A DNA stretch of 64,000 nt, from positions 77,243,833-77,307,832 of the forward strand of contig CM060987.1 in assembly GCA_030765065.1 (NCBI GenBank), given 5' to 3'. Shown piece by piece: positions 1-12,040 of this stretch. Origin of the DNA: Deroplatys truncata (Eukaryota > Arthropoda > Insecta > Mantodea > Mantidae). Position 1 is the stretch's first letter, and every line of letters begins with the position of its first letter. The position numbers and the translations under genes were made by a program. Under the pieces are notes generated by a model that was given only the letters and a program-made list of their open reading frames with translations, was not told the origin of the DNA and ran no database searches.

Positions 1-141
1 AGTGAAAGGAGTACTGAATGGCTGCAGACTTCTTCTGCATCTCTGCCCCAATAATTCATTCTATCTTTGCATGTAAGACAATATTATCCGCCTTTGCACA
101 CACTATTCATCATATTTTATTGGTTTGCTAAAAATGGTTGA

Positions 142-518
142 GGCGGCGCCGTGGCCGAGTGCTTAGACCGTTCGCCTCCCACCGAGGCGGCCCGGGTTCA
201 ATCCCAGGGACCTGCATGTGGGATTTGTGGTGGACGAAGCGGCGTCTGGGCGGGTTTTCTCCGGGTTCTCCGGTTTCCCCTGCCATTCATTCCACCAACT
301 GCTCCATCATCACCTTTCCTTTCATCCCTTTCACCAACATTTCGTTTCATCTACTTCTTTCATCCATACCAGGCATCGGGCTGATCCCCCCATCCTGGAT
401 ATTCTGTCTGATCCATGAGTGTCTGCTCCTCGACGGGCCTCTGACCCCAGGCACCCGCCTGTAAGTCCTGGGGGTTGTAAGTCCTACATAAGAGGAGGGT
501 AAACAGATAATGACTAAA
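142..518 (+). mobile_element. tRNA-derived SINE, family S1, complete copy
   Basis: This is a short interspersed element with a tRNA-like pol III head. An A-box-like GTGGCCGAGTGCTTAG is followed by a B-box-like GGTTCAATCCC, then a C/T-rich body and a short A-rich 3' end. A perfect 13-bp target duplication, TAAAAATGGTTGA, flanks it at 129-141 and 519-531, so both ends are fixed and insertion was probably by LINE machinery. A second complete copy lies at 46368-46738 and a 3' piece at 12338-12487. The head resembles class II tRNA genes (Leu/Ser type) but cannot be a working tRNA. Short open frames across it are incidental. Confidence 0.9.
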
Positions 519-531
519 TAAAAATGGTTGA

Positions 532-1349
532 TTTGTGTAAGCATTGATTACACTCGATACTTCCTTAATGTATTGTTTTTATATTATGCATATATTCTTT
601 CTTTTTTTGGGTAATATACTTAGTCGATTTGGCAATCTGCATATTAAGGAAGATTATATTATTACGTTCTGAACAGGTACAGTCATGGAAAAAACTATTT
701 ACGCAGTCTGAGAGCTGGACTTATTCCATCTGCACTTCGATTTCAAGCGGGGTTCACGCGAGTCCGTTTCCAAGCGTTCCAATCGTGGTAAAAACAATAT
801 ACATGGTAATCCTTATATGTCCGTTCAGCGCATAATTAGGAGGTGTCTTAAAACAGATTTGCCCTTCTATTTGTTCCGTGGCAATGAAAAAGGAGTGATG
901 GAGCAAGTTAATTCACTTTCTCTCTTTCTTCGAAGCCAATGGTCACTGGAACGCAAATCACACTAGATTGACGTACACGCCAATGAACTGAACCAATGTA
1001 AGCCATCGAATACCCGTAAAACGAGGAATGACCTAACCAAGAATTCCATTGCTCTTTTTATTGCCTTGCTTGTTAATTGGATGTGAGAACAGAACCTTTA
1101 AGAAGTATGAACATATAACTCAGAGGCAAAGCATGTGCTTCGTGCACTGGCAACACACGTTAAAATATCGGTGATTGCCAATCCCCCCCTTTTATATTTT
1201 CCTTCTTTTCTCCTGGACAACATGTATCGCATTATTATATTAAACTTACATATAATTTGCATAAAATTATGTCACAAAATGCGTATTACTTATACATGTT
1301 TATACCTTTCAGTTGAGTTCTATATCACAGCCAACGCTTTCAACTACTA
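532..1349. other. unassigned AT-rich stretch
   Basis: I see no repeat family, RNA gene or convincing coding frame here. Small open frames show no family motif. Confidence 0.5.
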
Positions 1350-1704
1350 ATGATAAGGCCAGTGGGTTTGCCATGCGTTCATGGAAACCTGAACGGCGAA
1401 ACATTTACTGAAATACTCTTAACATATTCTCCTCCCACCTTCCCGAGAGCGTTAATCTGGAGGAATCATAATATAATCATAATTATCCAGCGGGATAACC
1501 ATTCGGTCCATAGGTCAGCCGGAGCAAAAACCTGATTTTCGGACATTTTTGAGCAGATGCCATGGCATCCGAGGTCACCAGATTTTAATCTAATAGAACA
1601 TATTTGGGCAAAAATAGACAACATATGCCATAGAAGACACTTGGAAATACCAGTTATTTTAGGAATCTGGTGGGCTATAAGCCCCGAAGATCGAGGGTTT
1701 CGAT
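1350..1704 (+). pseudogene. Tc1-like transposase, C-terminal remnant
   Basis: One frame, broken by a single TGA at about 1533-1535, gives the C-terminal half of a Tc1-type DDE transposase. In order it shows a GNLNGETFTEIL-like segment, the second catalytic Asp in IQRDNHSVHRS, and the block RSPDFNLIEHIWAKI that carries the final Glu. Asp and Glu are 33 residues apart here, against 34 in typical Tc1. The N-terminal helix-turn-helix region and first Asp were not found, nor were terminal inverted repeats. The family call rests on the SPDxNxIEHxW block, which is diagnostic. The copy is dead. Confidence 0.8.
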
Positions 1705-3225
1705 AGAAATAACAAAATATTATAATTTTGTTCTTTTTTCTGATTGCATTAGTTTAATTAGATTTAAAAACGATCGAATCTCAGATGACTAAGTAAAATT
1801 AAGGTTTCTAATTTTTTTCGAGCAGATAAATAACTCAGAATCACAGCATGAATATGTACCTGAACCATATTATAGATAAACATACAACCGTGACTACATG
1901 AGCAATGCATGAATAAGACGTTCACGCCGGATTGCTAGGTTCGAAAAGTCCTTTCTAATGCTTCTCTGAACTTCAGACACAGAAGGTTGGCACTGAGTTA
2001 CTTCTACGGCGTGGAGTGCTGCTATCTCTTTATAAAGTAATGGAACAAAGGTTCAAATCGAAAGACTTGGGTTTGTACACAGAGCGCCAAAGAAAATCTT
2101 CGGCAGATTTGGTATCGTTTTCTGGGGTCTTTTGTGGCGTGTCCTTCAACTTACCTATCACAGAGCGTGGTGGCTTGATAATACAGCAAGGCGGAAAAGA
2201 GAGGAGGTTGAGGCCTTTGCTATTTCTGGTGTTATTGAAACCAAAACATGTTTATTTTCCCAGAACTATACTTGCCGTATGCTAGCGAAATTACTCGTGC
2301 ACGTATCGTGGGATGTGGGAGGCTGGTCGCACTGTTACAACAATTTCAACGGAAGTGCATAAAAGTGTTTTTATAGTAAATTACTGGATAAAAATATTCT
2401 GGAAAGGTGGGGAACACATACTCGGCAGAAAGTGGACACTCTCCGTAAAATATCCGCAGATGACGATATTCGTTTACTAAATACAAATTACTCCTTTGTT
2501 ATAATTGACTAATCATGTTTAGAAACTAGAGATAAATATGTACATGTATGTGGTTTGCCGAATATGACATACATATTATGGCAATAAAATTGGGTTACAT
2601 TTATGCCTATAATCCTGTTGTTCCTATGATCAGCAATATGCTAGTAAAGGTATATTAACCAATTATAGTTTGAATTAGAGGGAATATATGCTGCTTTATT
2701 TATTTATTATTTAGTTATGTTTGCTTCTATGCAGCAACAAGCATTCATATCACTGTAGAATACAGTTCTGTTTAATTGTTTTTATAAAGTGCTTCCCGGC
2801 TATGCATTTAATGCATACCATTCAAGCTTTAATTTGCACCCCCTGAGAATCTTCTCACAGTACACATTCTACATTTCGCTAAGCTGGGCGCTCATCAAGA
2901 TTTTCCCTTAGCTTTTAACCCTTTCAAAGGCGTGTCCTGCACTAGCCGATAAGCTATGGGCTACCAATCACGAACGAGGTCTGTATTACATACTAGATGA
3001 TAAAATAAATGAATCTAAATGATATTAAAAGCCTTCACTTACATCATGATGGTAAAAGAAGGACGATCGTTTCGAGGCTATCAAGGCCTCATCATCAGCG
3101 GAGACGACTGTATCTTGCTCCAAAAGCACAAAATGCATGTACCCATGTGGATCCGTGTGGCATTTTCCCTTTCAGTTATCTCTTGAACCCTTCACCAGCT
3201 TTGACTGACAACTTCTGGCACACTT
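1705..3225. other. unassigned AT-rich stretch
   Basis: No recognisable gene or repeat. Frames at 2016-2285 and 3009-3227 show no motif that I can name. Confidence 0.45.
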
Positions 3226-3740
3226 AATAAGACACAATAACATCTGGAACATCCTCTTGTGAAAAGAAAATTTCTTCACGAATGTCAAACTGGTTCCTCG
3301 AATACTTCGTTATGCCAATCTCGTACATCTCGCCATCAGCATCCGCCTGCAGAATTACTCTAAGAATGTTCTTGGGATTGCCTCTGTTCTTGTCGATATC
3401 AGCAACTCGTACTTTTACGATGTCTTCAACCTTACCTTTTGGAATCGTTAGATTCAGACATTACTCTCGTTAGTCTCATTATCTTTGCCCGATGCTGCAA
3501 TGCACTTCTGGATTTTTCTCTCGTTTTCTTAATGTTTCGATTTGGCCAGAAAATTGCATTCTCTCAGGAAATGCCGTCTACAGCACTGTCTCCATCCCCA
3601 GCTTGTCCATCTACTATTTCGCCGTCCTCTATTATTTCCTCATCCTCGTCCCCTTCTCTATTTGCCCATTTCCACCTCCTACCAAAGCACTTGAGTAGGA
3701 GTCGGTTAGAGCTTCCAGATTTTCACATTTCAGCGTTCCG
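3226..3740 (-). pseudogene. integrase C-terminal region (KRBA2/SCAND3-like), remnant
   Basis: On the minus strand, 3450 down to 3226 reads as the C-terminal tail seen in integrase-derived proteins of the KRBA2/SCAND3 and Ginger/gypsy-like type: KGKVEDIVKVRVADIDKNRG, a PKNILRVILQ strand, a YEIG turn, then YSRNQF and EDVPD before a stop. Upstream (about 3740-3500) lies an acidic run and a basic QIETLRKREKN segment, as these proteins have between the integrase core and this tail, but frameshifts are needed to join them. The catalytic core is absent. The exact lineage (Ginger transposon, gypsy-like element or derived host gene) is uncertain. Confidence 0.55.
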
Positions 3741-4435
3741 AAGGTAATGATGCTGATGATGTTGATTGTGAGCTATGGCCAACATCTGTTGGAAAGCCAA
3801 ACATGGTTTTATATGGATTTATGGCAATTTATACCTTCATGATAAGCTCATTTTTTGATTAATTGAACAAATCTAAAGCTCACAAACCAACGCATAGTTT
3901 GATTTGTTTATATACAAGTCCTCAATGCCTGATTTTTGCGCTCCACGCTGGCTATGTCTCGGCTTCCCATGAACTATCTTCAGTTCACGCCGCATCGCAC
4001 AAACTTATTGAATACTGTCATTAAAGAATTCAACGCCATTATCGCTTTTAACATTCTACGAACAAATAATTAGTGAAAATATCAAGTAGATAATATGCAA
4101 CTTCATCTTGTGAATTGACTTGAATCACATCAAGAAAACGCAACGTATCCGCACTCAATGAACACGACTGGCGTCAATCGACTGTTGCGTCGATGCATTC
4201 AGATGCTTTTTGCGATTGAGAGAAGTCCAAACTTGCATAGACACAGATTCAAACGACTACAAATGTAAGATTTGTCACAAAACCAAAGGTTCCAGAACAT
4301 TATTCATAATAACACGTTAATGTGATTCATTCTTGGGAAAATTTAAGATTTATCACATTTATTTATGCTGGTTATTATATAACACCCACATTTATCAAAA
4401 GAACAGTAATGTATCATAGCATGGTTGAGGAAGGA
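3741..4435. other. unassigned AT-rich stretch
   Basis: No gene or repeat recognised between the integrase remnant and the LTR-like repeat. Confidence 0.45.
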
Positions 4436-4771
4436 GTTGTATTGTTAGACCACGTATGGTACAATATTTCCGGCAGACTTCGCCCCAAGTTTAAAAATAT
4501 TAACTTTGTAATTTGACTGTTTCTTTAAATATTATATATTTTTGTTTGCCTCGGCTGCGTCAGTATTAATTTGTAGAGACATGAATTTCTTAACCGGGCG
4601 TAGTGCGGCTGAAGACTGTAGGCTTACACAGATTATAATTTTTCCTTCACTCCTTTTATTAATCCTTGACACGATTTAAATAACACTTCACTGATATAGA
4701 GAGCTGTGAGATTATTTATTAATTACTTGCGCTTTTTAATACGTAAACTATTTTTGTCTCACACTGAATAC
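4436..4771 (-). repeat. LTR-like repeat, copy 1 (inverted partner of 8449-8790)
   Basis: Read on the minus strand this matches 8449-8790 over almost its whole length with moderate divergence. Shared blocks include a TGTGAGACA start, AATAATCTCACAGCT, ATACTGACGCAGCCGAGG and TTCGCCCCA near the end. The TG start and an ending near ACA fit a solo LTR. I could not find matching 5-bp target duplications, so the boundaries and the LTR interpretation are tentative. The repeat relationship itself is plain from the sequence. Confidence 0.6.
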
Positions 4772-7700
4772 ATATTAAACTTCTGGAGGATGCGTCTCGC
4801 GTCTGGTTAGGAACACTGTTTGCTAGTAACTGACTTCTGAATTTGTACAATTTGCTCTATTTCAGTTTCTGATTGGCTAATCCTACTCCAATAGAATACT
4901 TTTATTTAACTTAAGCTTCTTTCTGGTTGTTGATTGGCTATTTATAAACTGTGTAAAAATTACATTATTGCTGCTCCAAGAATTATCAGTAGCATTATTA
5001 AACTTTCTAATTCATTATTGCCTCAAGGTTACCTCATTGTTAGCAACGTTTAACCTATTATTCTCACAGCTCCTACATTATTAAATTACGTAATACATTC
5101 ACATAACATTATTAAACATGTACATAATAATGTAAACATATACAATGACTGTAACATACATTTTATATGTTATTTATACACATATTCCTTTAAGGCGGGC
5201 TGTTATTATATTTTATATTATATAATTAGACTGAAGTAATTTAAGTGTTCAAAATACTGCCTCATTCTTTTGAAATATCCTTCATAGTACTGTTCCTATT
5301 AACTAATTATGTATTATAACATAAAATGTTACTACAAGCGCATTATCAAGTCTGTCAGAATAAAATATCCGTCTAGAATACGCAATGTTCCTAAAGCTCT
5401 TAGAACAAATTTTGACTAAGCTTGAGGAACGGCACATTTTCGGTTGAAGTTGTCAGTTTCACTTTCAGAATAAGGTCACAGGTGAATGTGTCACAACTAT
5501 TGTCATACAACCAGTGAATTGCTATAATGGGATATCTAATACGATTCCTGAAAGCGTAACAAAATCTATTTGTAGGAAATATAATTTCAGGGATGTAGAC
5601 CAAAGACTGAATTTTAACATGTTTGGGGAAAAATGAAGTGAGCGCTCATGACGTATGCTCCAAAAAACACGATAGAGACCGAGGAAAGACTGACCCATTA
5701 TAACTTCCACATCAAAATGAGGAGGACAATGTTATCTAGGTCGCTATTGCATATGGAGCGTATTTGCGGAAAAGCACTGTGCACCATCATTAATCAAGTG
5801 AAGATAACCTCCCACACGTTCCGCTTGTGGTTTTTGTTCACTTCATATTACAGCCAGGATCGGGCTGGAATACATCGCTTACAGCATAAATGATTCGTGG
5901 CATTATTTTGTTTTGGCTTTTGTAATATAGAACCCAGCAGCGGTTGTAAATCATCTCAGTAAACATTATGCTTTTTGAATTTATAAGGACTTAAATTAAA
6001 CAATTCAAACGTTAATTTAGCCAAAACCGGATGAGAGACATAGCAGCACACCGAAATAGGGCGGTATACCTTGAGATCAGAGAAATGAGTCGTATGCAGT
6101 TTACTATACTTCATCTTTAATATTTATTATAGTATTACAGTAGATATAGAGAGAGCCAAAATCAAGTTACCTTCTTTTTCTTGGTAAAATTTGTTTAAAA
6201 AGTGAATGTGTAACTATATCGTGACAAAAGATGACGCGTGCAATCAGTTGCAAATATTGACAGCTGTGCAAACCGAGAGCGGTACAGAGAGGTGTGATCT
6301 AGGCAAACGCAGTCTGAACAGCTTGTTTAGTTTCTCTTGTCTCTAAACGGTTGTTTGCTCCCTCTGCTTGAGTGCCATCAAAACCAGTTTGCTACACAAG
6401 TAGGTCGGAACTTCGGGTGGCCAATTAGGAAATGCCAAATCCTCTTCAAATAGGCTTCCCTGGGCTGTTCCAACCGACTGTATCCTTTTGTACTTTGCCA
6501 AGAGACGCACAAGTTGGATAACGTGATGCAGTAGCGATTTTAATTACGGCAAATTTTATGAAACACTTCTAAAGGAGAGTTGGGGAATCGTTCTACATTA
6601 TTGTGATTTATATTGTTTCTCGAAGAATTTCAGATTACCTTTATTCCAAAAGCAAATGTTTTTGTTATATCATAGGTTGTTGACTCTTTCATTGCTGCAT
6701 GCTTCGAACACCCGCCTAGTTCTGTGGAATATTTACATAACCACAATTTACTTTCTGTGAATGGAGGACGAAAGGAACAGAATATGCAAGGCATTTATCT
6801 GAGATGCAGCCAATTATTAAGAAGAGCCAGTGTATTCCAGCTCAGTGGAAACGGATAAATGTACACCTATGACTGGAGATAGGCGAAATATGAGGTTTCA
6901 TATTCTTAAACATGCTTGCTGTTATTATGTGAATACGTATTTTTATGTTTTGCAAAGTGTAGAATTTAACGTAAAATCTCATATCATATTATTTTGGTAA
7001 AGTCTTAATATGTTATGCAAATGTTCATATTTATTCATATTTTGCAATATTTATGCTTTTTTTAGTTTCAAAATAATTTTTGGCAGTGAATCGGGCTTTT
7101 CAGATATTACATTTGTGTAGTTCTCTGTGAAATACAGAAAACCCAAGCCAATCTTTCCAGGAAACGCATCTGGGAACACCTGCACCAGCCTTTCCAACAA
7201 ATCAGACACAGTTGAGTAAATGTAGCATTTTCTTTATGTGACGTCACGTGTGAAATTAAACACCCTCTATTCTTAAGAGTTTTTATTTTCGTTAACCGAT
7301 GATTTTGGTGGCATATTGCAATTTGTATTAAGCACGAACAAAGCAACCACAAACCTCTTGTTTGTTCTCCACGTAATTTGTTGTATTTTGTTTGACATTT
7401 TATTTTTAAATACGGACGAAATCTACAAATTCTAATATTTTTAAACTAATGTTGAGAAGATGCTCCAAACCCTTAAAGTATAAGCTGATTTGGTTTTAAA
7501 ATATGCAATTAATAATATTTTGGGATTTTTCATAATATTTTCGTATTTTGGCAAATTATTCTTCATACTTTGCCTGTCTCTACTTATGACGCCTCAAAAC
7601 ATATTGCGTCAACTCCCAGAAAAAAGAAAATCAATGTTCCAAAATGTGAATCTGAATAAATGAACTTGTTGACATAAGTTGTTCATTTTAACAAAATTGG

Positions 7701-8448
7701 ATACATTTCCCATAGCTTTGCTTTAATAAAATAATGACAGCGAAAAGAAAACTACAAGAATAACATTAGAAATCCGGGAAGAACGTAATATAAATTCAGA
7801 TGGGAGGCAGAGTAAGCTCACGCAGAAACATAACAGACAGGCCGTATACATCACCATTCCCGGTGCGTATCACGTACTGTAGTCTCGTTCGGGCGTTATC
7901 TCTCCTCACACTAGCGACTTCGCCTGAAAACTGCACTTTTTCGTCAGACAGGAAGTACAGCGACGTAGCGGGGGATGCAAATTAAACTTTCGGGAGTAGG
8001 GGCATCATCAGTACAATAACGCAGGTGCTATAAAAAGTTTGGTTTTTAATATTAACGACGTTATCTGCCCTTTATCAACTGACATACATCCATTATGTTT
8101 CGTATAATTTTTATGAAACGTTATATTCCTGTCCAATATACCTTTAATCAAGATAATTATTTTTGCCTAGGAATGAATTCAAAGTACATTATAAGTAATA
8201 GTTGTTCCTCTTTGGTTACATTCGAGTTGGCAGTGACAAAAGTTGGCAGCTTATAACGCAATTTCTCTTTCTTTCTTTCTTTCTTACTTTCTTTCTTTCT
8301 TTCGCGAGCTCTTAGTTTCAAAATGTCAATAGATGGCCACAATCCAGGTTTCAAACCAAATCCCGTTGAATTCTGAGACGCTACAAGATAGAGTACCCAA
8401 GCTGACGCCATTAGATTGCGTACCCGATTGGTGTGGTACGTGTTCAAT
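4772..8448. other. unassigned stretch between inverted LTR-like repeats
   Basis: About 3.7 kb with no recognised gene. Frames of 60-96 codons (for example 5648-5893 plus, 7107-7352 minus) have no motif I know. The two flanking repeats are in opposite orientation, so this is not the interior of a normal LTR element. Confidence 0.45.
8265..8303. repeat. (CTTT)n microsatellite
   Basis: A run of CTTT units with one A interruption. Confidence 0.9.
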
Positions 8449-8790
8449 GTGAGACATAAAACTTCGTTGCAGTGAGAATAATATAAAGTTTACGTTTTAA
8501 AAAGTGCAATTAAATAATAATCTCACAGCTTTACAGTAGAATACATCAGTGTAGTGTTATTTAATCGTGTGAAGGATTAATAAAAAAAGTACAATACAAT
8601 TAAAATTTGTGTAGGTGTTGTTATTTAGCCACACCAACCCTGCTAAGAGATAAGTGTTCTAAAAGAATACTGACGCAGCCGAGGCGTATATATATATATA
8701 ATATTTAAATAAACATTAAAATACAAAGTTGATTTTTTAAACGTGGGGCGAATGCCACCGGAAAGTTTGTATCGTACGTGGGGCTACAAC
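8449..8790 (+). repeat. LTR-like repeat, copy 2
   Basis: This is the plus-strand partner of 4436-4771. It starts TGTGAGACATAAAAC, carries AATAAAAAAAG-like polyadenylation context near 8578, and ends GTGGGGCTACAACA, which resembles the 3' end of many insect gypsy-type LTRs. A short (TA)n tract at 8689-8700 lies inside. No internal domain or primer site follows, so it would be a solo LTR if it is an LTR at all. Confidence 0.6.
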
Positions 8791-9359
8791 ATCTGCAAGT
8801 TTGGCTAACATACGAGACGTTGCAACTATCTCAATTCGGTGTACCTGAGAAGCAACTAATACTACGAAGAAGTTATTTTACATAAGTTGATATTTCTGAG
8901 TTCTACATCTTTCCTTTAATATGATTTGGTATATGTATTATGATTTTTTGATGTATAATTATCAGTGTGAATCAGGAGAACTTTAGATGCTATTAATAAA
9001 AAATTTAATATGCACACTTTGTTTTTTATGCCTTTTTGGATTATGTAGCCTACTCTAGAGGCAGATCTTCAACTGCTATTGTGGCCGAATACATAACAAA
9101 AGCTGATGTTTCGCAGGCACTATTCTTGTCATACCCATCTGTCGCATTAGCGTGTGGCAAGCATATGCCTATCGTCGAAAGGTGCCAGCGGCAGGTTTTG
9201 ACCCCCGTGTATAGTTTTGTAACTGGGCTTTGCTGTAACACCCAGAAGTATTTTCGTTGGTTTTTTTCACTGGTGAGGCCGTGTTCACCAGGAATGGACT
9301 AGTTTTAAACTGAGAAACAGCCATGTAAGGGACTACACAAATCTAAATGTTATGAAGAA
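8791..9359. other. unassigned stretch
   Basis: It may hold decayed upstream parts of the transposase remnant that follows, but I could not align any part with confidence. Confidence 0.35.
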
Positions 9360-9831
9360 GAGCCACCAGCAGATGTTTTCTTTGAACATAGGGGTCGGAA
9401 TTTTTTCACACCTCACTATTGCTTCTCTCTCGGTTAAATCAGGCATATTTTCCTTTATATGTTACAAAACAGTTTACCGTGTTTCTAGAAGATGTGTCTC
9501 TGCATATTCGATGTCAAATGTTGCAACATGATGGAGTTCCTCCCAATTTCTCCCTGGGCGTGCTAGAATATCTCTTTCCCTGTCCGATAGATTGGAATGG
9601 GGAGTCCAACTGTAGCTTGTCCCTGGAACTCAATCCTATTGATATCCTTTTCTTTGGCCAGCTCAAGTCTGTGATATACACTGTAAACTCGAGGCGTTAA
9701 TTGTTCGAATAGTTGCACCCTGTGAAGTTACTCGACATGTACTAGAAATCTTAGTTCGAGTTCGACAATCGTTCCTGCACCGATGCAAACCTTGCTGTAA
9801 AAATCCAGGTCGTTACTTCGGGGAGATTTTT
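9360..9831 (+). pseudogene. Tc/mariner-superfamily transposase (HTH/DUF4817-associated type), C-terminal remnant
   Basis: The frame at 9419-9700 reads as the catalytic end of a transposase common in insect genomes: LEDVSLHIRCQ, then MLQHDGVPPNFS (the QxDGAPxHxS catalytic Asp block), then a weak WIGRGGP equivalent, then LNPIDILFFGQLKS in place of SPDLTPLDFFLWGxxK. A one-base shift near 9690-9700 leads into RVRQSFLHRC at 9752-9781 and a GRYF motif before a stop at 9831, the usual C-terminus. The N-terminus was not found and no terminal repeats were seen. Substitutions in the last catalytic block show it is inactive. Confidence 0.72.
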
Positions 9832-10631
9832 TAGAAACCGCTGCAAAGGCTTTGTTGTATTTTTCTTTTCCGTGTTTTTCTTTCACGATTCAAACCACTT
9901 CACGTATATAAGTACAACATGTAAATAAATTGTATTAAGCATTAAGTGTTTTGTAAGCAATGGTTGTAATTAAGAAACTGGTAGATTAAAATTTAATTGC
10001 ATGAATTGAATCTTACGTAGGCTAAACACTGTATAATTATGCTCTTCTAAAAATACTGATGAACGACTCCGAAATCAACAGCTAGTGTCATAATGTTTCC
10101 GCCAGAGAGATATACCCAGAAATTCGGTTCTTTGCCGTTTGTTATGACTTCAAATGATATCTTCATAAGCCAGCGGCATACCTACTGGCTTATAGTATAT
10201 TATATATAGGCAATTTGAATAGACGACCATTATATGTTTCCTATCTCATATTACTTGTCTAAGATACTATACTTTCTTAAGTTATGTCGGTGTAGTTTAT
10301 TTACACCTGTATATGATATCTAAAACAAAAGCGAAGGAGGATTCTTGAGGAAATGAAAAATAATCAAAAACTTTGCCATATAAAGGTTAATTGGAGATGG
10401 GGGATAATTCCCGTCTCAGAATCAAAAGTCAAACCTTCCTTCGTTTATACAAAGGCACGAGTTTTGCAACTGAATCTAGCATCTGGATCTAAAGAACAAG
10501 CAATTGTCGCATTTATTGTGTTTATCCAAGAGATAAAGAGAAATGACTTCAAAGTCAGAGGACATATGGAGCCACATTGTTGGTATGTGCGAGCTGATCT
10601 TAAAATTACCCAATGTGTACTGAAGATATTT
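9832..10631. other. unassigned stretch
   Basis: A 103-codon frame at 10353-10664 has no recognisable motif, and its end overlaps a family A fragment, so it is probably not a gene. Confidence 0.4.
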
Positions 10632-10700
10632 GTGCAAACGTTTACCTCAATTAACTTGAAGTAGGCAGAAGAATAGTAACATTTCGCTATACTAGCTTTT
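10632..10700 (-). repeat. family A repeat, short 5'-end fragment
   Basis: On the minus strand it matches the segment of family A that starts about 45 bases from the 5' end (the ...CTTCATGTTAATCGAGATAAAC... region), with several substitutions. It is too short and diverged to place precisely. Confidence 0.5.
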
Positions 10701-10724
10701 AGAGGATACATAAAAATAAATGAT

Positions 10725-11330
10725 ACCGAGCGGGATGGCCCAGGCGTCAACGTCTGTGGTCCACATTCGGGAGGTCCCGGGTTCGATCCCCGGCGACCGC
10801 TCACTCCGACCCATGGGTTTCTCGTGGTGTCCCCAGGTCGACAGGCGAATGCTGGGGTAGTTCATCTTTTACCACGACTCTCCTCCGTCTCATTTCCTGT
10901 ACCCACATCTTCCTCGTCTCTTTCAGAGTTGTAGGACCAGGCGACGGCGTTCGGCGAGTTGCGGTGGAGTGCTCTGTAAAGGTTTCTTTGCTGGCGTCGC
11001 TGCGGAGACTGCTCAATTAGGTTTCTCCTCTTAGTGGGCTCCTCCCTGGGGAGACTGCCGGAGATTCGGTGGCCTGTGAGCAGGACCGGGCGGCGTCGGG
11101 TGCGTTCATTTGGAAACATTAGGAATCCTGTCTGTTCTTGCGCCTGTCGTCATCCGGATGTGGTCGCCTTTCGAGTCTCTCCACCCTCCCTCTCTCTTAA
11201 CGGGGATCACTAGTGGAAGCACAAGGGGCCGACTGGACTGGTTCTCTGAATCACAACGGAAAGAGAATGTGAAAGTGTGCTTAGTAGCGTTAATGAGAAC
11301 ATGACTGATAACATGATTACATAGTCTCAA
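10725..11330 (+). mobile_element. long tRNA-derived SINE, family S2, copy a
   Basis: The head ACCGAGCGGGATGGCCCAGG gives an A-box-like start and GGTTCGATCCCC gives the B box at about 10778-10789. A body of about 500 bases follows, rich in G, C and CpG against AT-rich flanks. Shared marks with the other copies are CATTCGGGAGGT, ACCCATGGGTTTCTCG and GCGAATGCTGGGG. Copies b (11415) and c (54666) match through the first 150-200 bases and more loosely after that. The 3' end is approximate and no target duplication was found. It is unusually long for a SINE. Confidence 0.75.
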
Positions 11331-11414
11331 CTAACGCTTCATCACGGTCAGTGCTATATATTTTCTAGTTCTTCAACAATCCTTTATAAAACGAATTATG
11401 AAGTATACTACGTT

Positions 11415-12040
11415 GCCCGATCAGGATGGCTCAGGCGGTTGCGTTTGTGGCCTGCATTCGGGAGGTCGTGGGTTCGATTCCCGTGCAAGATGTTCCTGAC
11501 CCAAGGGTTTTTCGAGGGTTTCCTCGGGTCGTCAGGCGAATGCTGGCATTACATCCACCAAATTTCCTGTCCCTCCATTTCATTCCATTACTCATTTCAT
11601 TCATCCTTCACCGCATTTGGTCTCTTTCAGGGTTGCAAATGTCGGCGATGAAGTTTTCGGTGCAGCGTGGCAGGGAAAAAAAGGATGCTCTATGTGAACC
11701 TACTCCGTCCCTCGGCCTTTGGCTGGTTGCCGGAGTATAAGGACCGCCCCTGGCGGGGGCGTTTGACCCCTGTGTAGCGGGGTCATATTCTGCCTATCCG
11801 TCTGCTGGGGCGTTTATATCCGGAAGCCTTAGAGAGCCTGTCATTGCGGAGCCGTCTTCTAGTTCTCCCTTTACCTCAACCCTTCTTCCCGGGAGCGACC
11901 TCCCTCGTGGGGGCGTTGGGGTGTACAACACAAGGTCAGGACTCTCTGGGTCAGTTTCGCCTCCCCTCCGCTTCTCATTCCATTCCATACTATGTTGCTC
12001 TACAGCCCTTGTGGTGCTGTAATGATTTCAATAAACCAAA
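11415..12040 (+). mobile_element. long tRNA-derived SINE, family S2, copy b
   Basis: It shares the head (GGATGGCTCAGGCGGTTGCG, then GGTTCGATTCCCG) and the GGCGAATGCTGG block with copy a, in the same orientation about 700 bases downstream. Its G/C-rich body runs to an AATAAACCAAATAA tail near 12030-12044. Open frames of 60-100 codons on both strands here follow from low stop-codon density in G/C-rich repeat and are not genes. No target duplication identified. Confidence 0.72.

Noticed and set aside
10725-10800. Apparent tRNA gene
   Set aside because: The same head with the same long downstream body occurs three times in the window, so it is a SINE.
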